Source: Phycicoccus sp. M110.8 (GTDB lineage: Bacteria; Actinomycetota; Actinomycetes; Actinomycetales; Dermatophilaceae). From it: a DNA stretch of 64,000 nt. Below the pieces are notes generated by a model. The model saw only the letters and a program-made list of their open reading frames with translations. It made no database searches and was not told the origin of the DNA. Shown piece by piece: positions 25,196-35,200 of the stretch. Within the stretch, counting starts at the first letter, position 1. The number at the start of each line of letters is the position of its first letter. The DNA is taken from assembly GCF_032464895.1 (NCBI RefSeq), contig NZ_JAWDIC010000001.1, positions 1,178,001 through 1,242,000 of the forward strand, read 5' to 3'. The translations under genes and the position numbers were made by a program.

Positions 25196-27940
25196 TCAGT
25201 TGGAGTTGGGTGCCGGCACCAGGGTCAGCGTGTCGCCGCCGGCGGCGTCCACGGCCTTGCGGGTGAACGGCCAGTCGAACAGCTCGCCCTTGACCCAGGC
25301 GTCGGTCTGGTCGTCGTAGTGGTCGTTCCAGGCGTGGCCGCTGTTGCCGGTCTGGTTGACCCAGCGCGACCGGTCGAGGTCGGACAGGTCGACGACCATC
25401 CGCATCGAGGGCGCCCAGTCGACGTCGTACGCGCCGTTCTTGAAGCACTCGTCCGGGGGCTGCACCGTCGTGCACGCGGCGTTCCAGCCGTTGGCGTCGA
25501 CGATGGCCGAGCCGCCGGGCATCTCCTTGGGCGAGAGGTTGAAGATCGACCGGACGATGCCGGGCACGTCGTCGCCGCCGAGCACCTGGTGGCGCAGGGT
25601 CAGCTGGTGCAGCCGGCCCCACTTCCAGTCCGACGGGTCCTTGCCGAGCTGACGGGTCAGCTCCAGCCGCGCCTCGACGAGCGCGCGACGCAGGATCTCG
25701 GACTTGCCCTCGGTGATGCCCGCGGTGCGCTTGTCGTCCCACCAGGCCGAGGTGCCCTTCTGCGACAGCAGCGAGGCCATGGCCGCCATCCACTGGTCAC
25801 CGCCGTCGGCCCGCAGGTCACGCGGCAGCTCGTCGTTGAAGGTCAGGTCGAGCAGCTTGGCCCACACGGCGTTGTAGTAGGCGGCCGCGGCGGCCGAGTC
25901 GCTGTCGTCGGCCGGCTGGCTGAAGTTCCACCCGCGCAGCAGGTCCTGCGCCTGCTTGGTGAAGTCGTCGTGCCCGAGGTCGATGTCGAGCAGCGCCTTG
26001 ACCAGGGTCGGCGCGAACTGGTTGCGCGTGTCCATCTGGATCCGCGCCATGTCGGCGGGGCTGACCTTGTCGTCCTTGCCGAGCAGGTCGCGGATGCGCT
26101 GCGCCCGGTAGCCGTAGTCCCACTCGGTGGTCAGGAACGGCGTCCCGCTGGCGGTGACGGCCTGGTTCGCCGTGACGAGGTAGCCCTCGCTGGGGTTGTA
26201 CGTCCACGGCATCTCGTCGAAGGGGACCCAGCCCTTCCAGTCCCACGAGGAGACCCAGCCCGGGCGGATCCAGTACCCGGGCGCGGCGTCCATGTAGCGG
26301 CTGCGGATCGGGATCGCACCCGGCGCCTGGTAGCCGATGTTGCCCTTGGTGTCGGCGTAGATGAGGTTCTGCGCCGGGACGGCGAAGTCCTTGGCCGCCG
26401 CGCGGAACTGCTGGAAGTCCTGCGCGGTGTTGAGCCCGAAGATGGCGTCGGCGGTCTGGCCGACCTTCAGGCCGGTCCAGTCCAGGGCGACCTCGTAGGC
26501 GCCCGGGCTGCGCCGCCCGTTGACCGGCGGCGAGTCGCCGGCCTGGTCCACGCCCTTGATCGCGTCGGAGAGGATCGGCCCGTGGACCGTGGAGCGGACG
26601 GTGATCGTCTGCTCTCCCCCGCCGCCGACCTTGATCGTCTCGGTGCGCATGGTGAGCGGCACCTGCTTGCCGTCGCGCAGGTAGGTGCGGCCCTTGACCT
26701 GCTCGAGGAAGAAGTCGCTGACGTCGGGCCCGAGGTTGGTGAAGCCCCACGCGATGGACTGGTTGTGGCCGATGACGACGCCCGGCAGGCCGGAGAAGGA
26801 GTAGCCGGCCACGTCGAACGGGCAGCTCGGGCCGACCGACCGGCAGTGCAGGCCGACCTGGTACCAGATGCCGGGCACGCTGACGCCGAGGTGCGGGTCG
26901 TTGGCCAGCAGCGGCTTGCCCGTCGTGGTCCGGCTGCCCGAGACGACCCACGAGTTGGACCCGATGCCGTCACCCCGGCCGAGCGTCTGGGGCACCGCGG
27001 CGAGCGCCCGCGACACCGCGGCATACGCCTGCTGCACCTGCTTGTTCCCGGGACCGGGCAGCTGCGAACCGGCCGGCGCGACGCCGGCCTTCGTCGGCGC
27101 GGTGCCCGTCGTGGACGCGGCGCCGGTCTGCGGCGCGGTGCCGGACTTCGACGCGGTCCCGGCCTTCGCGCCCACGGTGGGGACGGCGGACCCGGCGCTG
27201 GAGGTGGTGGGGGCGGCCGTGCCCGGCGACCAGTCCTGGGCGGAGAGGATCGGCTTGTTGGTGGCGTACTGGTACGGCGGCCACAGCTCGTCGATCTGGC
27301 TCATCGGCATGGTGCTGGCGAGCCGCGCCCGCATCAGCTCGGCGGAGTAGTCGCCACGCAGGTCCCAGGCCATGGCCTTGAGCCAGGCCAAGGAGTCGGC
27401 CGGCGTCCAGTCCTCGACCCGGTAGTCGGGCACCTTCTGCCCCAGGACGACGTACTCCAGCGACATCTTCGACGGCGAGCCGGCCTGGTGGATGTAGGCG
27501 TTGACGCCGTCGGCGTAGGCCTGCAGGTAGCGGCGGGTCTCCGGCTTGAGGGTCGGCAGCTCGGCCTCGGCGGTGCGGCGCCAGCCCAGCGTGCGCACGA
27601 CGCGGTCGGTCTCGACCCCGCCCTCGCCGACGAGCTCGGCGAGGCGGCCGGCCGTGATGTGCCGGCGCAGGTCCATCTCGAAGAAGCGGTCCTGCGCGTG
27701 GACGAACCCCTCTGCCTTGAACAGGTCCTCGGAGGAGTCCGCGTAGATCTGCGGGATGCCGTGGTCGCCGCGGACCACGGTCACCTTGCCGGTCAGGCCC
27801 GGCACCTGGACCTGCCCGTCGGTCACGGGGAACGGACGCCGGACCCAGGTCACGGCCAGGACCGCCACGATGCCGATCACGACGACCAGCAGGGCCGCCA
27901 GCGCGACGGCGACACGGCGGAGGAGTTTCAGGCGGGGCAC
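25196..27940 (-). CDS. Penicillin acylase-family N-terminal nucleophile hydrolase
   Basis: 914 residues. The N-terminal membrane anchor is at about 8-32. The alpha-chain part (VVRGDHGIPQIYADSSEDLF, GFVHAQDRFFEMDLRR) is followed by a low-complexity Ala/Thr/Gly spacer at 237-300. The beta chain begins at the nucleophile in GIGSNSWVVSG (Ser328), with the Asn-containing NDPHLGVSVPGIW and the IAWGFTNLGPDVSDFF region downstream. The precursor is expected to self-cleave before Ser328. The family includes penicillin G acylases, AHL (quorum-signal) acylases and many unknowns; substrate not predictable. It converges on the cyclo-ligase gene. Confidence 0.9.
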   Translation of the reverse strand: MPRLKLLRRVAVALAALLVVVIGIVAVLAVTWVRRPFPVTDGQVQVPGLTGKVTVVRGDHGIPQIYADSSEDLFKAEGFVHAQDRFFEMDLRRHITAGRLAELVGEGGVETDRVVRTLGWRRTAEAELPTLKPETRRYLQAYADGVNAYIHQAGSPSKMSLEYVVLGQKVPDYRVEDWTPADSLAWLKAMAWDLRGDYSAELMRARLASTMPMSQIDELWPPYQYATNKPILSAQDWSPGTAAPTTSSAGSAVPTVGAKAGTASKSGTAPQTGAASTTGTAPTKAGVAPAGSQLPGPGNKQVQQAYAAVSRALAAVPQTLGRGDGIGSNSWVVSGSRTTTGKPLLANDPHLGVSVPGIWYQVGLHCRSVGPSCPFDVAGYSFSGLPGVVIGHNQSIAWGFTNLGPDVSDFFLEQVKGRTYLRDGKQVPLTMRTETIKVGGGGEQTITVRSTVHGPILSDAIKGVDQAGDSPPVNGRRSPGAYEVALDWTGLKVGQTADAIFGLNTAQDFQQFRAAAKDFAVPAQNLIYADTKGNIGYQAPGAIPIRSRYMDAAPGYWIRPGWVSSWDWKGWVPFDEMPWTYNPSEGYLVTANQAVTASGTPFLTTEWDYGYRAQRIRDLLGKDDKVSPADMARIQMDTRNQFAPTLVKALLDIDLGHDDFTKQAQDLLRGWNFSQPADDSDSAAAAAYYNAVWAKLLDLTFNDELPRDLRADGGDQWMAAMASLLSQKGTSAWWDDKRTAGITEGKSEILRRALVEARLELTRQLGKDPSDWKWGRLHQLTLRHQVLGGDDVPGIVRSIFNLSPKEMPGGSAIVDANGWNAACTTVQPPDECFKNGAYDVDWAPSMRMVVDLSDLDRSRWVNQTGNSGHAWNDHYDDQTDAWVKGELFDWPFTRKAVDAAGGDTLTLVPAPNSN

Positions 27941-27988
27941 CCTGCGAGACTATCCGCACCGCCACGAGGGGAAGGGAGGGGACAGGCC

Positions 27989-29602
27989 GTGCCGTTCGGA
28001 TTGTCCAGCGCCGGTGCGGCGTTCACGCTGCACGAGCTGACCCCCGCCCTCCTGGTGGGTTCGGTCGTGCTCCTCGTCTCGGTCGCGGCGGTCCGGTTGT
28101 CGACCAAGTCGGGGCTGCCGTCGCTGCTGCTCTACCTCGGGATCGGGCTGGTCATCGGCGAGGCCGGCTTCGGCATCCGGTTCGACTCCGGCGAGCTGAC
28201 ACAGGTCCTCGGCTACTCGGCGCTGATCCTCATCCTCAGCGAGGGCGGCCTCAGCACCCGCTGGGAGGGCATCCGCCGGGCGGTGGCGCCCGCGGCGGTC
28301 CTGTCGACCGTCGGCGTGATGGTCTCGGTGGTCGTGGTCGCCCTGGCCGCCCGGTTCGTCCTGCACCTCGACTGGGACACCGCCCTGCTCGTCGGCGCGA
28401 TCCTGTCCTCCACCGACGCCGCCGCCGTGTTCTCCGTGCTGCGCCGGGTGCCGCTGCCACGCCGGGTCACCGGGATGCTCGAGGCGGAGTCCGGCTTCAA
28501 CGACGCGCCCGTGGTCATCCTCGTGACGGCCCTCGCCGCCCGCAGCGCCGACCCGGCCGGTGCCGACCCGTGGTGGCACCTGCTCGGGCTGGCCGTGTTC
28601 GAGCTGACGGTCGGCGCGGCGATCGGCCTCGCGGTGGGGTGGCTGGGCGCGCAGTTCATGCGCCGCGCCGCGTCCGGGTCCTCGGGCCTGTTCAGCCTCG
28701 GGGTCGTGGCCCTGACGGTGCTCGCGTATGCCGCGGCCGCCAGCGTGCACACCAGCGGCTTCATCGCCTGCTACCTGGCGGCCCTGCTGCTGGGCAACCT
28801 CCAGCTCCCCCACCGGCCGGCGGTGCAGGGGCTCTCGACCGCGCTCGGCTGGCTGGCCCAGATCGGGCTCTTCGTGCTCCTCGGCCTGCTCGCCGCCCCC
28901 GGTCACATGTGGAGCCAGGTGCTGCCGGCGATCGTGATCGGCCTCGTCCTGCTGCTCGTCGCCCGGCCGCTGTCGGTGCTGGTGTCGGTCGCGCCGTTCC
29001 GGCTGGGGTGGCGCGACCAGGTGTTCCTCTCGTGGGCCGGGCTGCGCGGGGCCGTCCCGGTCGTGCTCGCCACCGTCCCGGCGACGATGGGGGCCCGCGG
29101 CGTCGACTGGATCTTCGAGCTGGTCTTCGTGCTCGTCGTCATCTTCACCCTCGTCCAGGGCCCGACCCTGCCGTGGGTGGCCCAGCGCCTCGGGATCGTG
29201 GAGGACCACAGCACCCTGGACCTCGCCGTGGAGGCGACGCCCCTGGAGGAGCTCGGCGCCGAGGTGATCCAGGTGACCGTCGGGCCCGCGTCCAGGCTGC
29301 ACGGCGTCGACGTCTTCGAGCTGCGGCTGCCCGAGGGGGCGAACGTGACCCTCGTCGTCCGCGGCGGGGAGGGGTTCGTCCCCGCGTCGAACACGGTGAT
29401 CCGCCGCGGCGACCAGCTGCTCATCGTGGCCACGGCCGCGAGCCGGGCGCGGGCCGAGAAGCGCGTCCGGGCCGTGAGCACGTACGGGCGCCTCGCCGGC
29501 TGGAGCGAGAAGGGCGGCCGGGAGCAGGCCGACGGTCGCGAGGCCCGCGGCCGCTGGTGGTCCGGCCTGCGGGCCGCCCGGACCCTCGACGGGAAGAAGT
29601 AG
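27989..29602 (+). CDS. Potassium/proton antiporter with C-terminal TrkA-C domain
   Basis: 537 residues from GTG 27989, preceded by GGGAGGGGA. Residues 1-400 form a CPA1-type exchanger with about 12 helices: LYLGIGLVIGEAGFGI, LLVGAILSSTDAAAVFSVLR (the conserved Asp pair region), MLEAESGFNDAPVVILV and LSWAGLRGAVPVVLA. A soluble RCK-C/TrkA-C domain (IQVTVGPASRLHGVDVFELR, GDQLLIVATAASRAR) and a charged tail follow. Resembles NhaP2/CvrA, which exports K+ in exchange for H+; the C-domain likely senses a ligand. It is divergent from the acylase gene. Confidence 0.9.
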   Translation: MPFGLSSAGAAFTLHELTPALLVGSVVLLVSVAAVRLSTKSGLPSLLLYLGIGLVIGEAGFGIRFDSGELTQVLGYSALILILSEGGLSTRWEGIRRAVAPAAVLSTVGVMVSVVVVALAARFVLHLDWDTALLVGAILSSTDAAAVFSVLRRVPLPRRVTGMLEAESGFNDAPVVILVTALAARSADPAGADPWWHLLGLAVFELTVGAAIGLAVGWLGAQFMRRAASGSSGLFSLGVVALTVLAYAAAASVHTSGFIACYLAALLLGNLQLPHRPAVQGLSTALGWLAQIGLFVLLGLLAAPGHMWSQVLPAIVIGLVLLLVARPLSVLVSVAPFRLGWRDQVFLSWAGLRGAVPVVLATVPATMGARGVDWIFELVFVLVVIFTLVQGPTLPWVAQRLGIVEDHSTLDLAVEATPLEELGAEVIQVTVGPASRLHGVDVFELRLPEGANVTLVVRGGEGFVPASNTVIRRGDQLLIVATAASRARAEKRVRAVSTYGRLAGWSEKGGREQADGREARGRWWSGLRAARTLDGKK

Positions 29603-29616
29603 GGCGCTCTGGGCCT

Positions 29617-29648
29617 TATAGTTGGCACTCGAACCGATCGAGTGCCAG
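29617..29648 (+). promoter_or_regulatory. Promoter with CIRCE element (HrcA operator)
   Basis: TATAGT (29617-29622) fits a -10 box and runs into TTGGCACTC-N9-GAGTGCCAG (29622-29648). This matches the CIRCE consensus TTAGCACTC-N9-GAGTGCTAA in its high-GC form. HrcA should repress transcription of the zinc-ribbon gene at 29691, which would then be heat-shock induced. Confidence 0.88.
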
Positions 29649-29690
29649 ACCGCGCGGGGGCGCGTGGCCTGTGACCGTCCAGGAGGAACC

Positions 29691-29978
29691 GTGCCGACGT
29701 ACGCCTACGCCTGCACCGAGTGCGACCACCGCTTCGACATCGTGCAGTCCTTCAGCGACGACTCGCTGACCGTCTGCCCGGAGTGCGACGGGAAGCTGCG
29801 CAAGGTGTTCAACGCCGTCGGGGTCGTCTTCAAGGGTGGCGGCTTCTACCGCACCGACTCGCGCAGCGGGTCGTCCTCGTCCGTGCCCGCGTCGAGCTCG
29901 TCGGACTCCGGCAGCTCGAAGTCGGAGTCGTCGTCGAGCTCGACCAGGAGCGCTGCCGCGGACGGCTCCGCCGCCTGA
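29691..29978 (+). CDS. FmdB-type zinc ribbon protein, Ruc-like redox chaperone
   Basis: 95 residues from GTG 29691 behind a perfect AGGAGG. The N-terminal zinc ribbon is YACTECDHRFDIVQSF with VCPECDG (two CxxC pairs), then KVFNAVGVVFKGGGFYRTDS. The last 40 residues are almost only Ser/Ala/Asp/Lys and must be disordered. This layout and the CIRCE box match M. tuberculosis Rv0991c (Ruc), a HrcA-controlled chaperone whose zinc cysteines respond to oxidation (from memory). The genes around it (cyclo-ligase, galU, glp, mscL) are also its neighbours there. Function by homology and synteny. Confidence 0.86.
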   Translation: MPTYAYACTECDHRFDIVQSFSDDSLTVCPECDGKLRKVFNAVGVVFKGGGFYRTDSRSGSSSSVPASSSSDSGSSKSESSSSSTRSAAADGSAA

Positions 29979-30090
29979 CGCCGCACCACCTGCGCCCGCG
30001 CCTGTCCACAGGCGCGGGCGTCGCAGCACCTCGTTCACAGGCCTGCTGCGCGGATGCCGGGTGCTCGCGGCCCGTGCGTAGGCTGCCGCC

Positions 30091-30936
30091 ATGACTTCCT
30101 CCCCCGTGCCCGACGGAGGGGCCGACCTCGGGCTCATCGGCGGCTCCGGCTTCTACGAGTTCTTCGAGGGCGCCGAGCGCGTCCGGGTGACGACCCCGTT
30201 CGGCGACCCGAGCGACGACGTCGTCATCGGTGAGGTCGACGGCCGGCGGGTCGCGTTCCTCGCCCGGCACGGCCAGGGCCACCGGTTCCCCCCGCACCGG
30301 GTCAACTACCGCGCCAACCTCTGGGCACTGCGCTCGGTCGGCGTGCGCCAGGTGCTCGCGCCGTGCGCGGTCGGCTCGCTGAAGGCCGAGAACGGCCCCG
30401 GCACGGTCGTGGTCCCCGACCAGGTCGTGGACCGCACGTGGGGCCGCGACCACACCGTGTATGCCGAGGAGGGCCCGGTCGTCCACGTCTCGTTCGCCGA
30501 CCCCTACTGCCCGCGGGGCCGGGCGGTCGCGATCGAGTCGGCGGAGCGCGCCGGGCTGCCGGTCGTCGAGGACGGCACCCTGGTCGTGGTCAACGGACCC
30601 CGCTTCTCCTCCAAGGCCGAGTCCGCCTGGCACCAGGCCGCGGGCTGGTCGATCGTGGGCATGACCGCCATGCCGGAGGCCGCGATCGCCCGCGAGCTGG
30701 CGATGTGCTTCACCACGGTGGCGCTGGTCACCGACCTCGACGCCGGGGTCGACGGCGGTGACGCGGTCACCCACGAGGAGGTGCTCGCCGTCTTCGCGAA
30801 GAACGTCGAGGGCCTCAAGACCGTCCTGCGGTCCGCGCTGGCCGCCCTCCCTGCGCCCGAGCCCGACGCCGAGGCGACCTGTCCGTGCCGTCGAGCGCTC
30901 GACGGCATCGAGCTGCCGTTCGCCCTGCCGGGCTGA
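30091..30936 (+). CDS. mtnP: S-methyl-5'-thioadenosine phosphorylase
   Basis: 281 residues of the PNP/MTAP family: GLIGGSGFYEFFEGAE at the N-terminus (phosphate loop), LARHGQGHRFPPHRVNYRAN, VLAPCAVGSLK, VNGPRFSSKAESAW and VGMTAMPEAAIARELAMC. It cleaves methylthioadenosine with phosphate to adenine and methylthioribose-1-phosphate. NGPRFSSKAES replaces the more usual NGPRFSTRAES; the substrate residues otherwise look intact. It stands alone with a 112-bp upstream gap and is followed after 10 bp by the SAF gene. Confidence 0.9.
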   Translation: MTSSPVPDGGADLGLIGGSGFYEFFEGAERVRVTTPFGDPSDDVVIGEVDGRRVAFLARHGQGHRFPPHRVNYRANLWALRSVGVRQVLAPCAVGSLKAENGPGTVVVPDQVVDRTWGRDHTVYAEEGPVVHVSFADPYCPRGRAVAIESAERAGLPVVEDGTLVVVNGPRFSSKAESAWHQAAGWSIVGMTAMPEAAIARELAMCFTTVALVTDLDAGVDGGDAVTHEEVLAVFAKNVEGLKTVLRSALAALPAPEPDAEATCPCRRALDGIELPFALPG

Positions 30937-30946
30937 GGCCGCAGCC

Positions 30947-31636
30947 GTGCCGACGTCGCCGCTGGCCGCCGTGACCGCCTGGGTGCGCGGTCCCGGTCGC
31001 CGACGCGAGTGGCGTCGCAGGGTCCTGCGTCGGGGCGTGGCAGCCGCCTGCGCCGCGGCCGCTGTGGTCGGCGTCGTCTCGATCGCCCGCCAGCCGGGCG
31101 AGCCCGTCGTCCCGGTCGTCGTCGCCTCCCGGCCGCTCGCCGTCGGCGAGGTCGTAACCGCTGCCTCGGTGCGGCTCGTCGCGTGGCCCCGGCGGCTGGT
31201 CCCGCCGGGCGCCGCCCAGGACCTCGCCGAGGTCGTCGGACGACCGCTCGCCTCCCCGGTCGGGCTCGGCGAGACGGTGAACCAGTCCCGGTTCAACGCG
31301 CACTCGCTGCTGGCGGGACGTCCCGCGGGCGAGGTCGCCGTCCACGTCACGGTGGCCGACGACGGTGCAGTGTCGATGGTGACGTCGGGCGACCGGATCG
31401 ACCTGCTCGGGGCCGACCGCGTGGTGGCGCGGGACGTGTTGGTGCTGCGGGTGGAACGGCCGCTGCGGACCGACTTCGGGTCGGTGATCCAGGGCCAGGG
31501 CTCCTCGGGTGGGTACGCGCTCGAGGGCCCCGGGTTGGTCGTGGCAGCCGACGACAACACCGCGCGTGCGATCACCGCCGCGCCGCTCGACGCCTCGGGC
31601 CGGGCCGCTCTCCAAGTGGTGTTGAGGGGGCGCTGA
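30947..31636 (+). CDS. SAF-domain protein (CpaB/RcpC-like)
   Basis: 229 residues from GTG 30947. A basic N-terminus and one membrane helix (RGVAAACAAAAVVGVVSIA, about 28-46) precede a SAF domain (PVVVASRPLAVGEVVTAASV) and a region like RcpC (VAVHVTVADDGAVSMVTSGD, IDLLGADRVVARDVLVLRV). CpaB/RcpC proteins belong to Flp pilus assembly, but no other pilus gene is nearby, so the role here is open. It starts 10 bp after mtnP and is probably co-transcribed. Confidence 0.8.
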   Translation: MPTSPLAAVTAWVRGPGRRREWRRRVLRRGVAAACAAAAVVGVVSIARQPGEPVVPVVVASRPLAVGEVVTAASVRLVAWPRRLVPPGAAQDLAEVVGRPLASPVGLGETVNQSRFNAHSLLAGRPAGEVAVHVTVADDGAVSMVTSGDRIDLLGADRVVARDVLVLRVERPLRTDFGSVIQGQGSSGGYALEGPGLVVAADDNTARAITAAPLDASGRAALQVVLRGR

Positions 31637-31755
31637 GGCGCGACCCCTGAGCTCGTCGTCCCGGCGCCACCCGGTGTTCCGCCGCGAGATCGGGCACTTC
31701 GGTCGCTACGGTGCAGAGGTCAGGCTTTCACTCCAGAGCGAAAGGTCGGGGGCCC

Positions 31756-32118
31756 ATGAAGGGTTTCAAGGACTTCATCATGCGGGGCAACCTCATCGAG
31801 CTTGCCGTTGCCTTCATCATCGGCGCGGCCTTCGCAGCCGTGGTCACGTCCTTCACCAAGGTCATCATCGAGCTCCTGGCCAAGGCCGGGGGCGCACCCA
31901 ACTTCGACAAGTGGCAGCCGGGCGGCCTGGTGTCGGTGGGTCCCTTCCTCACGGCGCTGGTGGCGTTCCTGATCATGGCGGCCGTCGTCTACTTCTTCAT
32001 CGTCAAGCCGTACGAGGCCGTCAAGGCGCGCTACGCCAAGGCCGAGGAGGACGCCGCTCCCGACGAGCAGGTCGTCCTGCTCCGCGAGATCCGCGACGCC
32101 CTGACCCGGCGGATCTGA
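31756..32118 (+). CDS. mscL: Large-conductance mechanosensitive channel
   Basis: 120 residues from ATG 31756. MKGFKDFIMRGNLIELAVAF is the classic MscL start (amphipathic helix and TM1). TM2 is LTALVAFLIMAAVVYFFIVK, and the C-terminal helix has EEDAAPDEQVVLLREIRDAL. A homopentameric osmotic safety valve. The start is fixed by the family N-terminus. Downstream lies a strong bidirectional terminator. Confidence 0.96.
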   Translation: MKGFKDFIMRGNLIELAVAFIIGAAFAAVVTSFTKVIIELLAKAGGAPNFDKWQPGGLVSVGPFLTALVAFLIMAAVVYFFIVKPYEAVKARYAKAEEDAAPDEQVVLLREIRDALTRRI

Positions 32119-32139
32119 CACTCCCCCGAGACGTAGGCC

Positions 32140-32172
32140 GACGGCGCCGGACCCTGAAGGGCCGGCGCCGTC
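32140..32172. terminator. Bidirectional terminator between mscL and the helicase gene
   Basis: GACGGCGCCGG / CCGGCGCCGTC (11-bp perfect stem, loop about 11 nt) lies between two convergent genes and is symmetrical, so it can serve both. Confidence 0.8.
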
Positions 32173-32238
32173 GTCATGTCCCGTCGGCTCTCGCCAGGCA
32201 GGGTCGTGTGCCGCCGGTGGAGGCACCTGCCGCCCGCG

Positions 32239-35200
32239 TCAGTCTCTGCCCCAGTGCGGCGGGCGCTGCTCCTCGAGCCACCGGTCGTGGGCGGCGCGGT
32301 CGGAGTACTCGCCCCAGCCCGCGTCGGTGTCGTCCTTGGTCTGCTCCGGCGGACGCCTCTTCCGACCCCGGACGCGCCGCGTCCGGGCGCCCTCGTCCGG
32401 CGTCGGCACGAACTCCGGCTCGCGCTCGGGCTCCTGCATCTCGTCCACGGCTCCATCCTCCACCGGAGCCTGGCCGTCCCCCACGCCCGGGTCGGCCGGT
32501 CCGGCGGCGGCGGGTGCGGCGTCGGCGCGTCCGGCGTCCCGCCCCTCCGTCCCACCGGAGTCGGCTCGTCCCGCGTCGCGAGCCGGGGCCGGTCGGGCCT
32601 GCTGCGCCTCTGCCTCGGCGCGGGCGGCCGCGGCCTGCTGCACCGCGGCGTGCACCCGGGCGACGTCCCGCGCCGGGTCGCGGAAGATGTCCGTCGACCA
32701 GACCCGCACGTGCATCCAGCCGAGGCGCCCGAGCTGCTCGCCCCGCAGCCGGTCACGGTCACGGGTGCTGGGCATCGCGGCATACCCCGGGCCGTCGGTC
32801 TCCACGGCGACGAGGACGGTGCCCGGCCGGTCGGGGTGCTCGACGGCGAGGTCGATCGGCTGGCCGGCGACCCCGTAGCGCTCGTGCACCACGAGCCCGC
32901 TGGCGCGCAGCCGCTGGGCGAACTCGGCGACGACCGCGTCCGGGCGGTCGTGGTCGCCGGAACCGGCGGCCGTCGCCGCACGCGCGCCGTTCCCGGGCGG
33001 GGCGGCCGCGGCGGCACCGTCGGCGGCAGCACCGCCGGCGGCGGACCCGGGGAGGGAGCCGTCAGCGGCATACGCGAGGAAGTCCCGCAGCATCATGGCG
33101 CCGCGCGCCTTGAGCCGCGCCGGGTCCAGGTCACCCGCGACGAGCGAGGAGACCACGGTCATCCGGCGACGCGAGCGGGTGATGGCGACGTTGAGGCGAC
33201 GCTCGCCGCCCTCGAGGTTGAGCGGCCCGAACCGGTGCAGCACCCGGCCGTGCGGGGTCTTGCCGTAACCGACGGCGAGGATGATCGCGTCGCGCTCGTC
33301 GCCCTGGACCCGCTCGAGGTTCTTGACGAAGAATCGCTCCGGCCGGTCCTCGTCGAAGAAGTCGCCGACTCCGGCGGCCGCGTCGCCCGCGAGGGCGCGT
33401 CGCAGGGCGTCGTCGATGCGGGCGGCGTGCTTGATGCCGAGGGCGATGACGCCGAGGGACTCCCACGGACGGGTGCGGGCATGCTCGAGCACGAGCTCGA
33501 CGACCCGCTCGACCTCCGCCTCGGTCGACTCGATGGCCTCCTCGCCGGGCGAGACGACGCCGGCTCCCTCGACGGCCTCGAGCCGGACGACGGGGTCGGT
33601 GCCCGTGCCGGGGAAGGTGACGAGCGAGCCGTCGTACATCTCGCGGTTGGCGAAGGCGATGAGCCGCTCGTCGAGCGACCGGTAGTGCCACGCCAGGCGG
33701 CGGGTCGGCAGGGCGGCCGTGAGCACGTCGAGCACCGACTCGAAGCCCTCGGTCAGCGTCTCGGTCTCGGGCGAGCCCGCGGCCTCCTCGTCGACGGCGG
33801 AGGTGAAGAACGACGTCGGGGGCAGCTGGCGCTCGTCGCCGGCGACGACGACCTGGTGGGCACGGGAGATCGCCGAGACGGCCTGAGCGGGCGGGATCTG
33901 CGAGGCCTCGTCGAAGATCACCACGTCGAACCAGCGCCCCGGCGGCAGCACCGAGGCCACGACCAGCGGCGACATGGCCCAGGCCGGCTTGACCGCGGTG
34001 AGCGTCTCGCCGGCGCGGGGCAGCAGGTCGCGCAGCGGCCGGTGGCGACGGGACTTGCCCGCCTCCGCCCGGACCAGCGACTCCTGCTCGGGGTGGTCGG
34101 CCAGCACCTCGCGCAGCCGCCGCCCGGCCCCCGCCTTGACCCGCTCGGCGCTGGCGCGCAGGTGCGCGTGGTCGGCGGCGACGTACTCGCGGGCGACCCG
34201 CTGGAGCTGGGCACCGTCGTGGGCGCCGTAGCGCGGGTCGCGCACGGTGAGGTCCTCCGACAGCGAGGTCCACCAGACGAACTCGAGCTCGGCGGCCACG
34301 TCGTCGGCCTCGACCCCGCGCGCGGCGAGGTCGTCGACCAGCGGGCCCATGCCCGCGGCGCGCAGGGCGTCGAGCGCCCCGAGCACCTGCGGCACGACCG
34401 CGAGCCGCTCGGGCGCCGCGGCGAGCGTGGTCAGCCGCTCCCGCAGAGCCGGCAGGTCGGTGTCGAGGAGGGCTCCCCCGGCCGCGGTGGTGGCCAGCCG
34501 CTCGCCGAGCCACGTGAGGTCGGCGGCCACGGCGGCATACGCGGCTCGCGCACGGTCGAGGTCGATCGGGATCTCGGGGCGCCCACCGGCGCCGGCCATC
34601 TGCTGCCACGCGGTCCGCTGGACCTGGGCGTCGGCGAGCGCGGCGTGCAGGTCGGCGGGCGGCGGGCCGGGGCGCAGCAGCGCGCGCGCCTGCCGGCGCA
34701 GCCGCCAGCGCGACCACGCGCCGAGGTCGACGTCGTGGTCGCGGCGGTACTGCGCGGACCCGGTCGCGGAAACCAGCTCGCCGAGCGGGATGTCGAAGAC
34801 CTCCGGCCGGAACACCTCGAGCGTGTCGCGGACCCGGCCGACGGACTCGAGCACCGCGCCCCAGTCCCGCGCGCGCTGGGCCTGCGGCAGGCTCACCTCG
34901 GCGAAGACCTCCTGCATGGTCCGCTCGAGCTCGTCGAGCCCGCCCTCGCTGAGGCGGCTGGTGATGTCGCGGGCCCGGACGGCGTCCTCCTGGGTCTCGA
35001 CGCGCGCGCCGAACCAGGGGTCCTCGCCCTCGCGGGTCGACCACGCGCCGAGCGAGGCTGCCTCGGTGAGCTGCCGGCCGAGCTCGTCGACCCGCTGGCG
35101 GGAGAGCCCGGCGAGCTGGTCGCCACGCACGCGCACCCGCGAGGTCGGCGGGTGCTCGCGACCGGTCAGCCCCGTGATGGCCTGCTGCGCCTGGTAGACC

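Noticed and set aside
25319-27988. Very long open frame running through the acylase gene on the opposite strand
   Set aside because: High GC keeps antisense frames open. Family motifs appear only after 27989, and the acylase on the other strand is certain.
30947-31636. Part of a Flp pilus cluster
   Set aside because: Only a SAF/RcpC-like domain is present and no other pilus gene is near.
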